From contig VWZS01001987.1 in NCBI GenBank assembly GCA_013397075.1, forward strand, positions 62,001-126,000: a DNA stretch of 64,000 nt, in the 5' to 3' direction. This document shows, one piece after another, positions 25,901 through 40,900 of this stretch. The notes under the pieces were generated by a model. The model did not search any database, was not told the DNA's origin, and saw only the letters and a program-made list of their open reading frames with translations. This DNA comes from Rhabdornis inornatus (lineage: Eukaryota; Chordata; Aves; Passeriformes; Rhabdornithidae). A program made the position numbers and the translations under genes. Position 1 is the first letter of the stretch. Each line of letters opens with the position of its first letter.

Positions 25901-28900
25901 GTATGAAGGATACTGAATGCAAGTCAGTTTTGCTACAGTACTTGCTACTGACCTAATTAAGTGAAATGAGTCATCATGGCTTCACATGCACCATTCTGTT
26001 TTGTAAACAGAAATATTTGAGCACATACTTCACTTGCTGGAAGTGTTACACAAGCTGGGTCTGTAGTTAGTCATGGGTATAAAAGTAAAGAGCGTTTCGT
26101 TTCTTCCTAGCTGCTCACCAGTGGTTTTCATGCCCTGTCGTGTGCACAGGGTACTTCAGACAGAGTTAGTTTAGCTTGTGTCATGGCCTAACATTTGATG
26201 GCTTAAGTAAACTGACCTTGTGAATTTTTAATTTTGCTTTCTTGTCCATGCAATGTGATAGCCTTAACTTACATTATATTTCTCACTCCAGGACCTCTAC
26301 CCCTATAAATAGAAAACCAATGTTGAATTAAGGGTCCTACCCTTCTATTTTGTTTTCAGTTGGTTCAGTATATGGTTACCACCGTAGTCAGTGAGCATCT
26401 GTTTAGAACAGAGCTGGCTTTATTATTGTTGACTTGCAGTCTTTATAGTAACATACTGTACTGACTATGCTTTTTCCACTGTTGCTATTGTCATTTGTTC
26501 CCAAATGTAAGTATTTGGGTTTTGCCGTAACACAAATTTGTGTCAAAATAGTTGGTCTATTTTTTGCATATCTGCTACATTGAAAATTCTGTCTTCTACT
26601 GGCTTCACCAGGGATGTCTCTGAAACAGCATTCTGTTACTCTTCTGCAAACTGCTGGTGGAGCAGAAGGTGCTTTTTTTTTCATTAATAGGTTTATTACA
26701 AAATGGCATTTCAGATATGCGCCTTTTAAGGGTCGACAAGCTTTTTATTCTTTAAACATGTTTGAAGCCTCTAACTTAAGTTCCTTCTGCTGTTGAGAAA
26801 AGCAGAACAGAAGTAAAGTAGTGTGGAAGATTTGGAACAATTTTGGTATGTTACCTATTGAAAGCTGTATTTCTTTTGCCACATCCCTTCTCAGTAGCTA
26901 GAAAGTTGAGCAGCTTTGAAGCACATTTTTCAAAGCAAGACAAAGCCTTGACTAACTGAATATTTTCAGTTTGATTATAGTATTTATTATATTTTATTCT
27001 AGTATTATTATAGTAACTTAAAATAGTAAATCTTAAACATAAGTGTCAACATGACAGCAAGTAGAAATGTTATTAATGGTGTGGCAGGTCTTTGCTTTCT
27101 GCAGTTTGTGCCTTGGAAAATTAAGCTGGAAGCACAGGAAACAATTTTTCAAGTCTTCTCGCTTTTTCCTAACTACAAATTTTAGTACAGTGCTGGCTGT
27201 CTCTTGCCATAAGTGAAGCTTTTGAGGCTATAGCACCTTTCCAACAAGGAGATGCTTGTTCAAGAGCTGTTTCGGAATGGAGGCACTTCTTAAGAATGAA
27301 GAGTGGCCCTATAAATATGGGGTGGGATGAGGAGAGATAAGTCAGGGAGCACTTAGACCTTCTGAGAGAAAGGACACTGCTGCTCAGGAAAATACAGGTG
27401 TGTCTGAATTCTGAAAATGCTATTTTTTGTCAATAAAATAGTTTGAATTCTGCAGCAGGTTGCCTTGTCATCAGAGAAGAACAAATATTGCTGTTCTGTC
27501 CAGATTTTTATAAATGTAATAATCTTGGCTTTGTAGGAAATAACTGTGGTCTTTTTGCTTAAATACCTCTATATGCAAAGAGGTGTATCCCGAGTGTTAT
27601 TGAGGGGTGTAGTGGCTACCATTTTAAGGTGTTTATATTTGTAAATACATGGTTATTGACATTGCAGGTGTTAATGACCAGTGTGCTTCTGCATGGGGAA
27701 AGCATGGGGGAGAAGAATTTTCTTGAAGTAGTGCTTCATGGAATGCAGCATTGCAATGTAAAATAATGTCCTTGAATACTGTTAAAGCTTCTATTCAGAA
27801 ATACTTGTGGAACAAAATTTCTTGTCACTGTAAAATCAATTTGAATCTTAAACCAATAAGTAAACTTCTAAATCTTGTGAGAATATTGAATAGAATAATG
27901 CACGTCTTGGTTTTTGTTTTTTTTTTTAATTCCCATGTAGTTTACATTAAATATAAAAATGTGAGGGTTGAAATTATTTTCTATAGAAGTCTCATATTTT
28001 AATCCTGCTTATGAAGGTATGAAGATTCACTGCTGTGAATACCTCTTATACCAGTATTAATAGTCCTAAGTTATGAAATCTTTCCAGATTTTTGGGAGGA
28101 ACTGATTTTCCACATACCTTCTTAGAAGTTCTTCTGATGCTGTACCATCCATTGGATTAGATTTGTTAGCTTCTGATTAGTTTATATTGATTTAGCTGAG
28201 AAATTTATTCTTGTGCAAATTCCAATACTTAGAAAAACAACAAATTCACTAAGAATGTCCTGGTGTGATGTCTTTCCTTAGCAATGACTGATTTTATGAG
28301 GAAAATATATTTGCTGAAGTTAAGTGTGGTGCATAATGTTACATACCCTTGTTTTGTGTTTTAGATGTAAGCAAACTGCATCTGTTCATATTTGCTCAGA
28401 GAAATGCTTTTGTAGTCTTCACTTCCCTCTGAAATTGTTTTAATGGCAGTTATAAGGCAAGTGAATAGTAACTAGCATGAAATACTTAAATAATGCAGGT
28501 ATCCATCTGTAATATTATTACTTGAGCTGTAGTAATTGTACTTTATTAAAAGCTGAGTTTCAATAGGATGTTGCTCTGTGGTCTTAACTTGTAGAATAAA
28601 CGCAGGATTTTAGAAACATAAAGTACACTAAAGTGCTACTCTTTGGGGAGCTGTTTGATCTCTGGCTTGCATCACTTTACCCTTTTGCAAGGGTTGCATC
28701 TGATCAAATGGGACTAATTTTGAAAATGGAGGGTGAGATGTCTCTGAGACATCAGAGAAACAAAACAGCAACAACACAATGTGTTGAGCCCAATTTCTCT
28801 CAGGAGGATTGGACTGCTAAGATGTTTCCAAAATGTCTAAGCATTACACTGAAGAGTGAGTGTTTCTTCATTTATTTCAACATCCTACATTAGCCCAATA

Positions 28901-31900
28901 AGGGACCAAGAGTGTGCAGCACAGTAAACAGGGTCTAAGCTGTTCAATTAAACAGTGCAAGCCTATCAATATTGCCAGCCTGGAGTACACAGCACCAAGC
29001 TACGCTGGCATTTTTGATTTCTTTCATTTGCCTTCTTTCCTTTGAGCCCTTAGGTTAGTCTTGATGCACCTCTAATTAATAAAGCCCTGAATGGTAGAAA
29101 TTTAAGAGCAATAACCTCTCGTTTCTGTCTGTTTTTTTGTTTTTTTTTTTTTCAATCTGTGTGAATATATATACTAAGGGCTTTAAGTTTGTCCAGTTGT
29201 TTATAATTATGTGATTCAGTGTCATACAGCAGGCTTTCAGCAATGAAAAATCTTCAGGACTTGCAGGGGGAGAGAGGGGGCATTGCTGCTGCTGGAGACC
29301 AGTGTAAAATTTGGTAGTTGTGGGAAAAGCAAACTTGTCTGCTTCACCTCTGTGGAGCAGCAGGACTTGGAGGATGTCAGAATTCCTTGTATCTGATTCC
29401 ATTTGAACATCTGTGTGTGGCTTTTCTCTAGTGCTTCACCTTGTACTTGCACCTGCAGTTTCGATGCGTTCAGGGTAGTTGCTGACCTTGCCAGTCACCA
29501 GAGAAATCAAAGAGAGAGTACCTGTGTGAATAATCTGTGGGGGTTGGTCAGTGTGAAACTCACATTAAGTTGCACAGCCCTTTCTGGTCTGTTTGCATAA
29601 AGCTTAAAAATTAGTCTGGTTTTGGTAGGTAGTTATTTGTAGCGATTATTTAATGCATAAGATGTAGATTATGTTTTCTGGAGTTCACTGCACTATATTC
29701 ATCTATATTTTATGCTAATGCTGCTTTCTGTGGCCTTTTCTGTCTTCTTTTTGACATTTAAAATCACATATCTTGTGTAATTTTTCTCTAATAAACACAT
29801 TCTAAGGAAATTGTCCTGCTTCCTTGACAGTTGTTTCGAGAAGTACGAATAATGAAGATTCTGAATCATCCCAATATTGGTAGGAGCCCTGCATTTCTGC
29901 AGACTTTATTTCTGTTTTACTGTTTACATTTTACTCTATTTGGCTGTATTTGAATGTACTGCTGTTAAACTTTTTTTGGAGCTAATAGGACAGTAAGCAT
30001 CCAGTAAATGCTTCATTGTCTCACCTCCTTTACTGACTCCGCTTGCATCAAGAATTTTGCTCGGAGGAGGTAAACTGCTCAGTCCAGGGAAGCCTTCCAC
30101 AGAGTAGGAGATGTGGACTCTCCAGTCTATCAAGTACCCCAATTCCCCTCCTCTATTAAAATTATTCTTGAGACCCAAAAGCATGAGTTCCTTAGGTGAG
30201 AGAAGCAGAACTCCATTAGTTCAGTCTAGGAAAGACTCCTGATGACTGATATTTCCAGAAAATTAGAATTACCAAGTATGTAATTTTCCCTTTCTGCTTT
30301 AGTTCTTTCACCTACCCCACAGCTTCAGGGCCCTACTTTGTGATGACAATTCTTCTGGCTGAGAAGGGCTGGACAGTCTTGTTCCAGAGACAGTTAATGG
30401 TCCTGAATCGGCCAGAGGGCTTGTTGCATACAAGGTATGGATGAGGTGTACAAGTTATTACATGCTAGGCACTCCCTTCTCATCCCTTAAATTGTTTGTT
30501 GCTTTTTCAGCATTCATAGCTTCTGCTGTTTTTTGTTCTCTTGGGGGTGGTGGTGGGGGTGTGTTTGTTTTAAATGAGTGGTTATAGTGCTATCTGAGGA
30601 AAGTCAGACTTAACATTTCTGATATCCACTTGGTTTTTAGTTGGTCAGAATCTGGGATTTCTGACTGTGAGCAGTTTGCTAGCAGAACAGGGGAGGTTTG
30701 TATGATCTTAAATTCAGTCTGTGTCAAATTAAACACTAATTTCAGCATGAACTCGTTTGTACAGTGTGCATAAACTTCTGAGAAAATTGTGAATTAATCT
30801 GCTTTATTATCAACTGTGATCTAGAAATTAATTTTTGGTCTTTTTCCCCCTCAAAAGAATGCTAACCTAAGGATGTAAATTTTCTGTATGACTTAGCGTT
30901 ATCACTGGCCATAAATTATACTCATTCCATGAGTATAATTGTTTGTTTGTGCTATGCTTTTACTCCTGGCTGCAATCTCTCATTCATTTTTCTTGCAGTA
31001 AAATTATTTGAAGTTATTGAGACTGAAAAGACGTTGTACTTGGTAATGGAATATGCCAGTGGTGGTAAGTGGATTCTGAAATGTGCGTTAAGGATAAACT
31101 GAAATGCCAGTTACATGCCTAGAAACGCTTTAAGGATTTAATTGCTTATTCCAGTCTGGCCTTCAGAGCTGTCCCAGCAGACCTCCCAGGGCAGGATTTC
31201 TTGATTCTGTTAAGCAACCTCTTAGGTTTGTGCTCCAGGGTAGTTCCCATTCTGAGGCTCCTGCTGCAGTATCAGGAGATAATCTGGCACAGATTCTGGC
31301 AAAAACTATCCACTCAGTATTTATCTGCTATATTTAGGCGAGCGCTGGTGCCTCATTCTATCTTGCAAATGTGTGCCAAAGCACTTGAAGAGGCAGATCC
31401 GGGGATGGGAATCAGTAACACAGGAAGGGGAACCAGCAGGCTCATAGTGAGAGGGATAGTGAGTGCCTGCTTGAGAAGCTGCTTAGCATCTGAATGGGAA
31501 ATGTTTGAATGTGGGAAGAGAATCCAGCACAGCAGCAGTGACCAGCTAGGAAAGGCTGCTGTCAGACAGTGCAAAGATGAGGATCTGAAAGGCATTTGAG
31601 CAGCTTTATTAGGAAAAGAACAAGAGGGAATAAACAGAAATCATATAAATAATGTTAAGTTAAGCCACTAGAGATGTGCAAAACAAATCTGGTGCATAAA
31701 TTGCCTGATTCCCAGTGTGTCTTACACACAATATGAATATTTTTCATGATTGATTCTGTTTGTTTCACAGTGGTTAAGTAAATTTATTTTAAAAATTGAA
31801 GAAGTCTTAGTATGAAGGGTTCAATTTTTACTTCTTAGTTATTATTTGTCTGAATGCAATCCGATGCAAAAAGTCAAAAGGAATTTTTCTTGGCTGCTTC

Positions 31901-34900
31901 TATTTCCTTTCCCTTCTAGAAGGGGAGCAGCATGGGGTGTGTGTTGTTTTCAAGCATGTTTTGATTGTGTGTGACTAAAAAAAAGTTAATATTGATGTTT
32001 TGTCCTTGTCATGATCAGGAGAAGTGTTTGACTACCTAGTTGCACATGGAAGAATGAAAGAGAAAGAGGCTCGTTCGAAATTCAGGCAGGTATGAAATTA
32101 GAGTGTTCTTTTTTTATTATTTCTATTTATGTTGTTTTCAGATAGACATGTGTGAGCAAACTTATTTTACTTAACAAAAAATTGTTTTGGTAATGTTTAT
32201 TAAAGCTGCAGTGGAAAAAAAATCCCACAAGAGAAAAAGATCTGCTTCCTACATACTGTCAAAAAATAGGAAAATTGTGAGATGTTGATATGATGACAGG
32301 TTCTGAATATTTTAGAATTTTGCAGCTGTTCTATCTAGAGATGTTGATATGATGACAGGTATTGCTGTGTCATGTCACACATGTGTTTTGTATGAAGGCT
32401 ATTCTGTAATAGGCTTTTTTTATTCTTATTACAGGCTTTCTCAAATTAATCCTTTACTTACCCTGGTTTTAGTGATCGTTTTGGAAAAGCTTTAATCAGA
32501 TAAATATATCAAGTTTGGTGGTTTTCAGAATTAAGTTATATAATTAGCATTTAAAGAAACTGCTCTTAACTTCCTATTTCAGACTTGTTTTTTGTTGTAT
32601 ATGTGAAAGACATGAAAATGTTGGATGAATTGTTCTGCTAGGGATGAATTGCAAAGATACGCAGTTGATATTTTAGATGATAAAATCTGAGATGATGTGT
32701 CTGGCTACTGGCTTGAAGGGTGGATTAATTTGCTTTCAGTAGTTATTGCTATTGGGTGATTTGCATTTAAAAATACGGTTCTCCATTTATCTTGAGTGGT
32801 ATGTATTAAACTTCTTTTTAGTAGGAGAATGAGCTGCTTATAGGGACTTTCTGGTTTTAGTATTTAAGCTATAATGAAAGAAACTTAGATGAGTATTTTT
32901 TAAGATAAACACTTTATTCATTTCTTACATTCTTGTGAATCATATCAGGAAACAAAATTATTACATTATATGCAAAATCTTACAGTGAAGTTGCAATAAA
33001 ATATTTAATCTTGGTTTTCAGATTGTATCTGCTGTACAGTATTGTCATCAAAAATGCATAGTTCATCGTGATCTTAAGGTAGGTCATTACTTATTTTACT
33101 TTTTGCTACCTATCATACAGACTTAGTTTCATTCTATATATTAGTCCTTGCCACTGCCTGTGACTGCCTCAAACATGTGAATGAAGGAACTATCACTTGT
33201 ATTTTACTCTCAATTTCCTGAAGCACAAAAGTAATGTAGCTTGCCTTTTGGAAGAGAGGAGAGACAAGAATAGAAGAAGTGTTACTTTCATTACAGTTTT
33301 GGCTTTAAGAAAAAGACATGCCAAAGAATTATACCTACTGTCATGCTGGTATCTACAAAGTGAAGCTGCAGAAGATCAATTGATACCAGCCATCACTACT
33401 TAATTAAAATATTTTCAGTTAAAGTGTATTGCAAGGATATATAAAACAGTCTTTCCTTAGTGATTTATAAGAAATGTTAGGTTTTTAATCCATTTGAGTC
33501 TCTGGTTTATATTCTAGTATTTACTTTGGGCAGGAAAGATCAATTAAGAGTAAATAGAAATTAGTTTCATTTCTATATTTATTTTTTATCCTTTTTAGTA
33601 ATCTATCTGTGTAATCCACCAGATCATATTAAGAATTCAGCAAATGCAGGTACAACCTAAGCCTTGCCTGAAGTTGTCTTCATGCCAGGTTTAGGTATCA
33701 TGGGACTTGGACATCATCCTCACCTGCTTAAAAGCTGTCTTGTGCTGTTAATTTGAGCATTTACAAAGAAAACACTGGTGTAGGTTCATATTTACTAATG
33801 TATCTGAATACTTGTGAAAAGCTGAGTTGAATAAATCCTAAGGGGTTTTTTTATCAGTATCTTTTGTCTTATCTTATAATGGACCTGCAGCATTCTTTCA
33901 ACCTCATTCTTACAAATCTGTTCCCTGATACCTGTCTGTCTGCCAGCTCCTGCATGTGCACTTGAGGGTGGGTAGTAAATACGTCCTTCTCTGCTGAGTT
34001 GTCCCTGCCCCAGGAGTGTTGTTATCTGATGGTGGAGGTGCCTGCCCAGCACTCCGAAGTCAGAATGCAAGGAAGGAAAAGGGTTGGATCTCACCGAAAT
34101 CTTGATTAAAAAAAATTCCTCCATATCTTGCCTGATGGTTTGGAACCTATGAATGTTTTGTCAAGCTCCCTGGAGCTTACTGCAGCCACTGCTGTTGAGC
34201 TTTGCAGAAGGCTGCACCCAGGGAGCTCTTGGCCAGCCAGGACAAGCCCTTCACTGGTTCTCTCGGTCCCACACTTGGCTGGGAGTAGGGAGCCAGCCAC
34301 CTCCTCATGCTTATCTAGCTCTGACTCTTTCAGCCCAGCTATGTGACTGAATCTTGCTGCATTAACCCCCGCAGTTACTCAGCATCCTGCATCTTGCTCT
34401 TTCTCCCAGAGCCCCTTAAAGCCTTCACCTTTCTTCCATTTCTTAGTTCCATAGCACACACAGAGCTCACAGGCCATGCTCTCAAGCCTATGCAAATCAG
34501 CTTTGCAGCATTAACACAGGAACTACCTGCAACGAGGAGTCTGCTGCTGATCTTCCTATTTGCAAGACAGCCAGGCAGGCTCCAAAATATCTTCTATTTG
34601 ATTTTTTTTCTCTCTGTCTTCTCTTGGCTGGAGTTACGCTAGACTCATTTTAAAAGTTCAGAGTAAAGTGTGATTGAGAGCCAGTCAGCCTAGCTGATGA
34701 AAAATACATTTTCCAAAGGAAAAAAGGCTAAATGTGTGGCTTTGAGGAGATGTTTGTGCTTCATCTCTTCTTCCCAAGTGATATGACATCTCTGTCTTGT
34801 TTAAAACTCTTCTCATGGAGCTGCAGAGAAGGAAAAAGCAACTTTAAAGTGGTGTCTGCGTTGTCATCAGCTTCAGTTGACTCTCCATGGTATCAGCACA

Positions 34901-37900
34901 TTGAGCAATTGATATTGCAGCACAACAAAGCAGAAGTCTAGCACCATTTTGGATATTTTTGATAAGATGTTTTGGCTTTAATAAAAGGGTGAACTCTATT
35001 ATTTACAAGTTATTTCAGGCTAAACTGGAGAGATGTGTAAGAAAATACACAAGTTTGTCCAGGCTATTCTGGTAGAAGAATTGTCTCCTTTTTACTTTGT
35101 AATTATAAACAACTTATTTAGAAAAGGCTGTAACCAATTCCAGCTTTGCTCATCCTGTGATGCACAGAACTTTTCAGTTCATACTTCTTGCTCTGAACAT
35201 GTAATCAACAAGAGCATCATCTTTCTATTTGGCATATTAAAAAGGTCTTTTGGTGTTTTTGTTTGAAGTAAGGAGCCTGAAAGCATGGGGTACTTGGGTA
35301 GCAGAGTGCTGTTGAACTAGTAGGGCTATTGTAATCACAGAGCAGCTGCACTGACAGTACTGTTTTCATGACAAGGAAAATGAAGTCTTTGTGAAGTAGT
35401 GTAGAAGGCTGTCAGATCTGGAAAACAGCTCTGTGAGTCTGTCTGCAGGCACATCAGCTGGAACCAGCTGGGATTACAGGTCATGAATTGGAAAAATAAA
35501 ATATTTTCCAGGATAGATTTTGTAAAAATGGGCTGTATTTTATTCCTGATAAAGGCTACATACATTCTGTTGTACATCTTTTGGCTTGATATACTGGTAG
35601 TTAGTTACCTCCTGTTCTGTTCACTGAGTGTAAGTGAAATTATTAAAAATAAACTCAAACGAACCCAGACAAAATCATGTTTACCCTTTTAACCAAATCA
35701 GTTGACAATTAGATGGCTGCTTTTCTGATTGTGAGCTGAAACATTTTTACACTTTCTGGGCTCAATTCTGAGCACAGCATCTGATGAGAGATGTCTCTCT
35801 GCTATAAAACTTGTTTGGCAGTAAGGTGAACCCTCTACTCTGGTTAATACCTGGCCTTCTGTTGAAAAAGTAGGATTCCTGCACTGCTTGGTGCTGTATT
35901 GTGTTGCTGGCATGCAGATCAGGAGCTGGGACCCACTTAGATGAATAAACATTGCCCAGTTCTGCTGCACTCCTTGCACAGCGTCCTCGTATTTTGAGAA
36001 ATCACTTTATTCCCCCAATAATTTATTAGTATTTCTGTGACTTCACCCTTTTAACCTTCTTACCTACCTGTGATACTAAATATAAGATACTGTTTACTGA
36101 CTCTTCAGGTATCTGTACACTTGCATCTGTGTATATGTGATGTATTGCATTTACATGATTGCTGCACAGACATTAATCTTAGATGTATGGAATACATTCT
36201 GTGTGAAAAGAATTAAATACTTGAGTGCTGGCACCTTGGTGTTGCTGTTGCTGAAGCAAATACTAACAATAAAATGAAGAGGATTTTTTGATACAGAATG
36301 CTACAGTACAGCATGTATCTTGAAGTGTTTCATCTTATAAGCAGAAAATATCTTCTTGTAAAGTCTTAAATTCCTTCTAACATTTACTCTGCCATAATGA
36401 TAGATGATGTCTAGGATTAGATTTACTCTCCTTGGCATCAGAAATTGGCATGAACCTGTCAAAAGCTTCAGCTGCTATTCTGAGATGTCTAGATACTTCA
36501 CTCTAAAGCTGAACTAATTTATTTCTTCCAGAAAATGTTCATAGTTGATTCACTGGCTGACTTTTAAGTTTGTTTATCTCATTTTAATAGTTATATTTTC
36601 TTGAGTAACCATTGCTGATTTTCAGTCCTTGTAACCTACTTGGGGGAACGAGTTTCTTTTATTCTGCAAGAAAGAGGCAGAAAAGACATATTTGTATTTA
36701 TTGATTAATGATACCTTGTCCTATATATACTTACTCTGATACAAAAATTGTCCTCTTCCTCTTTTATTTTCCTCTTAGGCAGAAAACCTTCTACTTGATT
36801 CAGATATGAACATTAAAATTGCAGACTTTGGGTTTAGTAATGAGTTCACGGTTGGTAATAAACTGGACACGTTTTGTGGCAGCCCACCTTATGCCGCTCC
36901 TGAACTTTTCCAAGGAAAGAAATATGATGGCCCTGAAGTGGATGTGTGGAGCCTTGGGGTGATTTTGTACACACTAGTGAGCGGATCACTGCCATTTGAT
37001 GGTCAGAATCTAAAGGTACAGTTACAACATGAGTTAGCTTCTGCTGGCTTTGAGTCTTCTGTGTCATCAGGAGCTCATCTTTTAAAACTCTTATTTTACA
37101 GGAACTGAGGGAGCGAGTACTGAGGGGGAAGTACCGCATTCCATTCTATATGTCCACAGACTGTGAAAATCTACTGAAGAAGCTACTAGTACTGAATCCA
37201 ATAAAACGAGGCAGCTTGGAAGTAAGTCATTTTGTCTTGGAAAAAAGTGGGTTCCAAATTAAGAAAGAATAAAATACAACCGTTGTTTGAGATTTCTTAA
37301 ATTTTCAGGATAGACACTTTGTTCCTGTTTGAAAGGCCCAAAAGTCTTGTTAAAAAAAAAAAAAGAGGAAATGTCCCAAAAACAGTGCAGCTTGAAAATA
37401 GAAAGTATTAATCAATGAAAATCTAACCTTAATTGCAGCTGACTAACGACTAAATTAAGAGCATTTTAAAGTGCAAACTGTTCCCACATGTTTCAGTCAG
37501 ATAATGGAGCTAGTTCAAAATCTGTGGAAAGTGGGACAAGGTTGTAAATATCTTCCTGGAGTTTTTCAGAAAAACAAGATGAACAGCAGGCAGTACCATA
37601 AGCTTTTTCAACTGACCATTTTCATGACTTCTTAAAAAGGATAGCCACAAGAAGAATAACTAGGTGATGGAAAAGAGTGTGGAGGTTTTTGTTTGTTTTA
37701 ATGCCATAATACGTGTAAAGCACTAAAAACTCTGAACGATAAGCTAATAATGGCTAGTTATTTCTGTTCAAGCCTTTCTTCTCCCTCTTCTGGTAGCTTT
37801 GTTTCTGAGTAGCTGGGAAATTTATATATATAATAATTCCTGCCGTGTCCCTCAGGTAAAAATCTGTTTTAAGGCTTTCTAATGAGTTGTGATTGTTGTT

Positions 37901-40900
37901 ACTAGTAAATTAGGTTTTCTTTTCATGGGATGCAGAGAATATCTGTGCACAACTTGTAAGGTGGCTAAAAGTTTCAGTGTTTTTTAAGGGGCTGTTTTGT
38001 TCAGTCTTGATTTATTGGCTAGTGCTTGCTGCACAGCTGATATTTAACAAATAATTGGTGTAGAGTTCACTCTAAAAGCTGCCTGGTTCTATTGTGTGAA
38101 TTCTTTAATAGGGAAGGATTTTTTTAAATAACATCTACTTACCATAGAAATGAAAGTAGAGCAGAAGATAAATAAAATACTTCTAAAATAGTATTTGCAT
38201 GAGTTAATCACTAGTAACTTTTGTTTCATCTTTTTACACATTCTTGTGCAGCAGTGGATGTGTTCCAGAGAATAAATCCCATTTAAGCAGCTTTTTGTTT
38301 GTAGTAGCATGACTTAATGCTTTCTGGCATGGAGGCTACCTGTGCAAGGAAGCACGCACTCGCTGAGCTCTGTCTGCATGCAACTCATTCCAAGCTGATG
38401 CTGGTTTATGGCTTTTTATAAATAGTTTTAAGTTGAATAAAGTCTGGGCTGAAGAGAATAGTGAATGATGGCTTCTGCTTTACTGATATGTGCTCATTGT
38501 GTTCTGTGATTACTGTGTAAAGGACATAATGATAAGCGTGTAGTCACTTCAAAGATCACTGTTTACCTGTGTCATGTTTAGGTTTTAGGGAAGTAGTTTT
38601 TTCTTTTACTGAATTTTCCTCTGGATTTTCAGCAGTTTCTCTTCAAATTTCACTTTCATTCTAGGTATTGTAGTGTTATCCAGTTCTTGTAAAGTTCCTT
38701 CCTGTCCCTGGAGAGAGGTGTTGGATAGCAGCCTTGCCGAAAGGACAAGGCAGTCAGATTGTGTGGAAGAGAGTGAGGAAATGCTATGTGTGACTGAGGG
38801 TCTTGAGCCAGTTCCAAAACACTGATAACAGACATTGATCAGTATGGTAACCTGAGGGGGAGAGAGAGAGAGGCAGCACAACTTTTTTTTTTTTTTAAGG
38901 AATGTTCCTGAAATCGCATTTGCTGAATGAAAAAGTGTGGTATGTGGTTTGGAAAGAAATTTCTGGCTGAACACTTCTAAAAATACACGTTTATAATGAA
39001 AGTATAAATTTGTTGGAAGCTTCTGAAAGTGGAAAGATTATGTCATCTTAGGTGGGGGGGATTTTTCTGTGCTTCGTCTTTTGGTTATTTGCTCAGTCCC
39101 AGCCTTCTCATTTCCCATGCATGTTTTTGGCAGACCATGCAAAATTGTTTGTCAGTGATACCAGCATCAAAGCTGAGATCCACACAGGACCAGCACCATA
39201 TGGGTTAGGTTTAATACTTGTCCTCTGGTAAGGACCAGGCAAATCTTTATTAGAATGGTTTATCTAGACTTTCTCATTGTTGCAGCCAAGAAGAAACATT
39301 TTAGAAACAAGAGAATATTGATATAAATCAGTAAATCTTCCCAGGAAGAGATGGGAAAAATGTACTGTCAGAAAATGCCTCTTAACTGTCAGGATTTCAA
39401 CACATTCTTCTTTCCCCCTCTCCCAGTCTTTAATTCTTTTGCATAGTGTTGCTATGAAATTTCTCCAGAGCAGATTTATGCTTACAGAGTGTAATAAAGC
39501 AGAATAATTTTGACACAGATGGGACTTGAGCCAGACCAGATTTTTATTAGATAGTTTTCCTCAAAATTGAGGAAAGACTCATCAATAATATCTAGTTGGT
39601 TGAAATTTAGTTTGAGTTGATGTTTAAGAAGTACAGTTTGGGTCAGATTCCTAAATAGTCTGACCAAGGCTGCTGTTCTTTAATCAGCTGACTGAAAGCC
39701 CAGCAGAACTTACACAAATGTAGTATTGATCCTGGAATTGGATTGTTTGTGTCGCTTCAAAATGCTTAATTGTAAGAGCCTGTTTAAGAGTTGTACAATA
39801 ACTCAGTGTGCCTCTGAGATCATGTATTTAAAAGACAGAAGCCAGCAGAAATGTAAATGGAAACAGAGTGGATTACATTGACCTCTAGATCCACCTACTG
39901 AAGAGACATGAAAAACTGTAAGTGGGAATTTTCAGGCTTTCTTGTTAATTCAAGAAGGATAAAGAAAGGGAGGTGGAATTCGAGCAGTGATTTGTCATCT
40001 ACTTTATCGTGCTTAAACTTCAGGTTTATTTAACGGTATCTTTAAAAAACTATGATTGCAGAGACTGCATAATACTCTTTGGGGAGACTCTCCTGTTCCT
40101 GCAAGGCTACAAATACTTAACCCAAGTCTGTTGCCAAGTAGACTCATGCTCTGTGTGTCAGAAATGCAGCATTGCAGTATGTGTTCACAGTCCCTCCCTC
40201 TCTATCCCCTCAAAAGCCAAAAAATCAATTCCATGATAGAACAAATCTTTAAGTGATGCTGTCAGCAAAATGTTAATTGGCACAAAGTTCTGTATTGTTC
40301 TTGTAAGGGTACAGCTATTGGGGTCTGTAATTTGGCAGCAGCCACTACATACAAAGAATTTGGTTATATCAATGGAAAATTGAGTCTTTGGCTCTTTGTG
40401 AGAAATGACTTAATTCGGTGTTTGCAAGGCATATTTGGAGCCTGCGGGAAACTTGATTTGCTGGCACTTGTTTCGTTCTTGTGTCCATGTAGTGAGCAGT
40501 ATTAGCATCTGTCCCTGAAGAGACATGTGTGCCTGTTGCTGTAGGAGGGAAAATTATTTTAGCTGTTTAAAGATGAATATGCCCTTAAGGAAAAACTGTG
40601 ATGGTTAGGGATTCCAGACAATCAATCTTGAAGGCCTACAAAAAGATCCAGGCCACAACAGAAGGAAATTTTCCAAAGAAGGCAGGAGAAATTTTTGAAG
40701 TAAATAGCTGCATGGCATAGAGAGAGTTAAGAGGCATTTCTCCCTCCAGTCAAACTTGGAAACATATTTAGGTCAAGTGCAGTGAGAAGATCCATAGGAA
40801 AAAATGACCAGTTGGCATCGTGATCTTGAAATTAATGACTGCAGGAAGCATCAGCACATTCCTGAAGTATTCCTTGGTTTCTAAACACTTCCTTTGCTAT

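Noticed and set aside
31201..31599. 132-residue open frame in intron 5
   Set aside because: No family resemblance, no splice sites, and an equally open antisense frame; fits chance.
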